Shown piece after piece: positions 6,738-8,424 of a stretch of 8,424 nucleotides of DNA (positions are counted from its first letter, which is position 1; the number at the start of each line of letters is the position of its first letter). A program made the position numbers and the translations under genes. This DNA comes from Chitinophagaceae bacterium (GTDB lineage Bacteria; Bacteroidota; Bacteroidia; Chitinophagales; Chitinophagaceae). The notes below the pieces were generated by a model that worked only from the letters and a program-made list of their open reading frames with translations, did no database searches and was not told the DNA's origin. The stretch covers positions 1-8,424 of the forward strand of contig JAOQAL010000202.1 in NCBI GenBank assembly GCA_025963615.1, written 5' to 3'.

Positions 6738-6820
6738 TAATGTGGAGATGTGAAAATGAAACTGTATTAATTGGTTCTTTATTTTCACATTCCCATATTT
6801 TCAAGTTTTCACATTCTCAC
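6738..6820. repeat. Gene-less inverted repeat of the TGTGRAAA family
   Basis: The arm TAATGTGGAGATGTGAAAAT (6738-6757) faces ATTTTCACATTCCCATA (6781-6797). The inner 10 bp (ATGTGAAAAT / ATTTTCACAT) are perfect, 14 of 17 match over the longer arm, and the centre is 23 nt. Further units continue to 6820, directly against the murQ stop codon. The first arm is the same sequence family as the 29-bp repeats around the four-helix-bundle gene, one unit shorter. It fills the gap between murQ and the next gene and contains no gene. Confidence 0.75.
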
Positions 6821-7636
6821 TCAGGTTTTCAAATTATCGATCGTTTTCTTCACACTGCCATGTTTCATTAGTAATTCTTTTGCCAGCTGATAATTTTCAA
6901 TATTACTTTTTTCCATCAACATTTTCACACCCCGGTCAATCAGTTTATCATTGGTCAGTTGCATATTGACCATTTTATTATCCTCTACTCTCCCCAACTG
7001 TATCATCACCGAAGTGGAAATCATATTCAATGCCAGTTTCTGGGCTGTGCCACTTTTCATCCGGGTACTGCCGGTCACAAATTCAGGGCCCACCACTATT
7101 TCTACGGGAAAGTCAGCTACCCGGCTCACCGGCGAGTTTAAATTACAGGAAATACTTCCTGTAACAATTCCATTTTTTGCACATTCTTCCAAAGCCCCAA
7201 TTACATAGGGAGTCGTTCCACTGGCTGCAATTCCTATGACAACATCTTTATCGGAAACATTAAAAGCCTGGAGATCTTTCCATCCCTGCTCTTTATCATC
7301 TTCTGCGAACTCAACCGCGTTTGTTATTGCTTTTTCACCTCCCGCAATGATACCTATTACCATTCCATAAGGAATGCCATAACTAGGCGGGCATTCACTC
7401 GCATCTACAATTCCTAAACGTCCGCTGGTACCTGCGCCAATATAAAACAGTCTTCCGCCCATCAGCATCTTATCCGTTATGGCCTGCACCAGGTCTTCCA
7501 TCTGAGGAATGGCTTTTTCAACTGCGCCGGGAACCGTTTGATCTTCTTTATTTATAGACTGGAGGATTTCCAGCACACTCATTTTGTCAAGATGGTGATA
7601 ATTCGACTCCAGTTCGGTGGTCCGTATAAAATCCAT
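6821..7636 (-). CDS. murQ: N-acetylmuramic acid 6-phosphate etherase
   Basis: Cytoplasmic lyase-type etherase that removes D-lactate from MurNAc-6-phosphate to give GlcNAc-6-phosphate, feeding cell-wall sugars back into central metabolism. At 271 aa it is slightly shorter than E. coli MurQ (298 aa). It is a SIS-domain protein: sugar-phosphate loop GAGTSGRLG (67-75), DASECPP with E81 matching the E. coli catalytic E83, EFAEDD with E112 matching E114, a second Ser loop IAASGTTPY (136-144), and the family signature GPEFVTGSTRMKSGTAQK (183-200). ATG at 7634-7636 gives MDFIRTTELESNYHHLDKMS, the family-like beginning; a TTG nine codons earlier would overlap the upstream gene. It follows the kinase gene by 10 bp, so the two are almost certainly one transcript. 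This fits kinase-then-etherase use of MurNAc. Confidence 0.96.
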   Translation of the reverse strand: MDFIRTTELESNYHHLDKMSVLEILQSINKEDQTVPGAVEKAIPQMEDLVQAITDKMLMGGRLFYIGAGTSGRLGIVDASECPPSYGIPYGMVIGIIAGGEKAITNAVEFAEDDKEQGWKDLQAFNVSDKDVVIGIAASGTTPYVIGALEECAKNGIVTGSISCNLNSPVSRVADFPVEIVVGPEFVTGSTRMKSGTAQKLALNMISTSVMIQLGRVEDNKMVNMQLTNDKLIDRGVKMLMEKSNIENYQLAKELLMKHGSVKKTIDNLKT

Positions 7637-7646
7637 ATTTATTTTT

Positions 7647-8424
7647 TCAACGGTGATATTCAATTAACCCATCCATTGGATTTTTTAAAACCCTGCCCAA
7701 TTCAAATTCGTACTGTCTGCAAAGTTCCTGCAGTACATCCTTAAATCCATGGGCCACGCTTCCCGCAAAATGAATTGGCGATGTCCATGTTTCCCGATAC
7801 TTGCATAAATGGCTAAAGAAAAAATCATTTAGCCCATCCTCAATTATATTCTCGATCATATAATGACCCCGGTTTTGTACTAAAAAAGAAGTGAAACCGG
7901 CAAGGTAACGGTTGGGCAAAGGCTTTTTATAAGTGTTCTCCAGAATTTCATCTACGTTGGTCGTAAAAGTGAGATTGAATCGTGATTTTAAATCTTCGTC
8001 AAATGTATCATACAAATAATACTGTAAAACTTTTTTTCCCAGGTAGGCCCCGCTTCCTTCATCTCCCAAAACGTAACCCAGGCCCGTACGAGCCTGGCCA
8101 ATTGTCTTACCATTATAATAACAGGAGCTGGAACCGGTTCCCAGTATGCTGGCTATTCCTTTTTTATGGCCGCATAATGCCCGCGCGGCTCCCATCATGT
8201 CATGTGTCACAAATAATTTCGCCTTTGGAAACAACTTGCTGAGCGCTTTTTTGACTACTCCCGCATTTTTGGGATTGATACACCCGGTGCCGTAGTAAAA
8301 TACCTCATCCACCCGGACCCCTTTTAATTTCGGGCAAAGCTCTTTGAACAAAAGCTGGCGTATCTGCTCCGTATCCAGGAAATAGGGACTGATACCCTGG
8401 GTAAAAATCGTTTTCTTTCGCCCG
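7647..8424 (-). CDS. BadF/BadG-type amino-sugar kinase, 5' end outside window (probable MurNAc/GlcNAc kinase)
   Basis: An ASKHA-fold sugar kinase; 258 residues are visible, with the N-terminal first phosphate loop and the start codon beyond base 8424. Visible landmarks, numbered from the window edge: ISPYFL (11-16), YYGTGC (43-48), VTHDMMGAARAL (72-83) with D75 as likely catalytic base, ILGTGSSS (93-100) as the ATP-phosphate loop, GLGYVLGDEGSGAYLG (114-129), and HFAGSVAHGFKDVL (218-231) near the adenosine site. These fit the N-acetylglucosamine-kinase branch of PF01869. The gene is directly upstream of murQ with a 10-bp gap. In Tannerella forsythia a BadF-type MurNAc kinase (MurK) is encoded next to murQ, so a MurNAc kinase role is a good inference. 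Plain GlcNAc kinase is the main alternative. The frame continues upstream of a TTG at 8351, so that is not the start. Confidence 0.85.
   Translation of the reverse strand, partial: GRKKTIFTQGISPYFLDTEQIRQLLFKELCPKLKGVRVDEVFYYGTGCINPKNAGVVKKALSKLFPKAKLFVTHDMMGAARALCGHKKGIASILGTGSSSCYYNGKTIGQARTGLGYVLGDEGSGAYLGKKVLQYYLYDTFDEDLKSRFNLTFTTNVDEILENTYKKPLPNRYLAGFTSFLVQNRGHYMIENIIEDGLNDFFFSHLCKYRETWTSPIHFAGSVAHGFKDVLQELCRQYEFELGRVLKNPMDGLIEYHR

Noticed and set aside
6821..7663. A longer murQ starting at TTG 7663 and overlapping the kinase gene
   Set aside because: The ATG at 7636 gives the family-typical N-terminus and a normal 10-bp spacing; the TTG adds nine residues without a family match.

Overview
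The window reads as chromosome of a Bacteroidota bacterium, most likely of the Chitinophagaceae/Chitinophagales type. The grounds are a type-B (diheme, five-helix) succinate dehydrogenase in the order sdhC-sdhA-sdhB, protein sequences that resemble Bacteroidota family members, moderately AT-rich DNA, a near-consensus Bacteroidota promoter (TAnnTTTG type) before sdhC, and gene starts without clear Shine-Dalgarno sites. This assignment rests on pattern recognition, not a database search. Every convincing gene lies on the minus strand, so transcription runs from high to low coordinates.

In transcription order: (1) 8424-7647 holds most of a BadF/BadG-family amino-sugar kinase, cut by the window edge. 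Ten bases later comes murQ (MurNAc-6-phosphate etherase, 7636-6821). Together they look like a peptidoglycan amino-sugar salvage pair. (2) A 97-bp spacer (6724-6820) carries an imperfect inverted repeat of TGTGRAAA-like units. (3) A 188-residue protein of unknown function follows (6723-6157). (4) The succinate dehydrogenase/fumarate reductase locus begins at a promoter near 6100: sdhC (6063-5380), an unusual gene-free 297-bp spacer, sdhA (5082-3106), a four-helix-bundle (S23/IVP-like) gene (2987-2571), and sdhB (2532-1768). A hairpin terminator follows at about 1711-1747. (5) 1533-1710 contains two further hairpins and a GC-rich patch with a 7-bp repeat. (6) 1532-1 is the N-terminal three quarters of oligopeptidase B, cut by the window edge before its catalytic triad.

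The most interesting structure is the insertion between sdhA and sdhB. The four-helix-bundle gene is enclosed by 29-bp inverted repeats (2536-2564 and 3080-3108) that match at 25 of 29 positions with no gaps. The outer end of one repeat supplies the sdhA stop codon, and the other ends 3 bp from the sdhB start. A shorter, gene-less inverted repeat of the same sequence family lies between murQ and the unknown gene (6738-6820). This looks like a small cassette plus a non-autonomous relative. In RNA the two ends could pair across the gene, which recalls the S23 genes carried in 23S rRNA intervening sequences. Mobility and RNA processing are inference; the repeats are directly visible.
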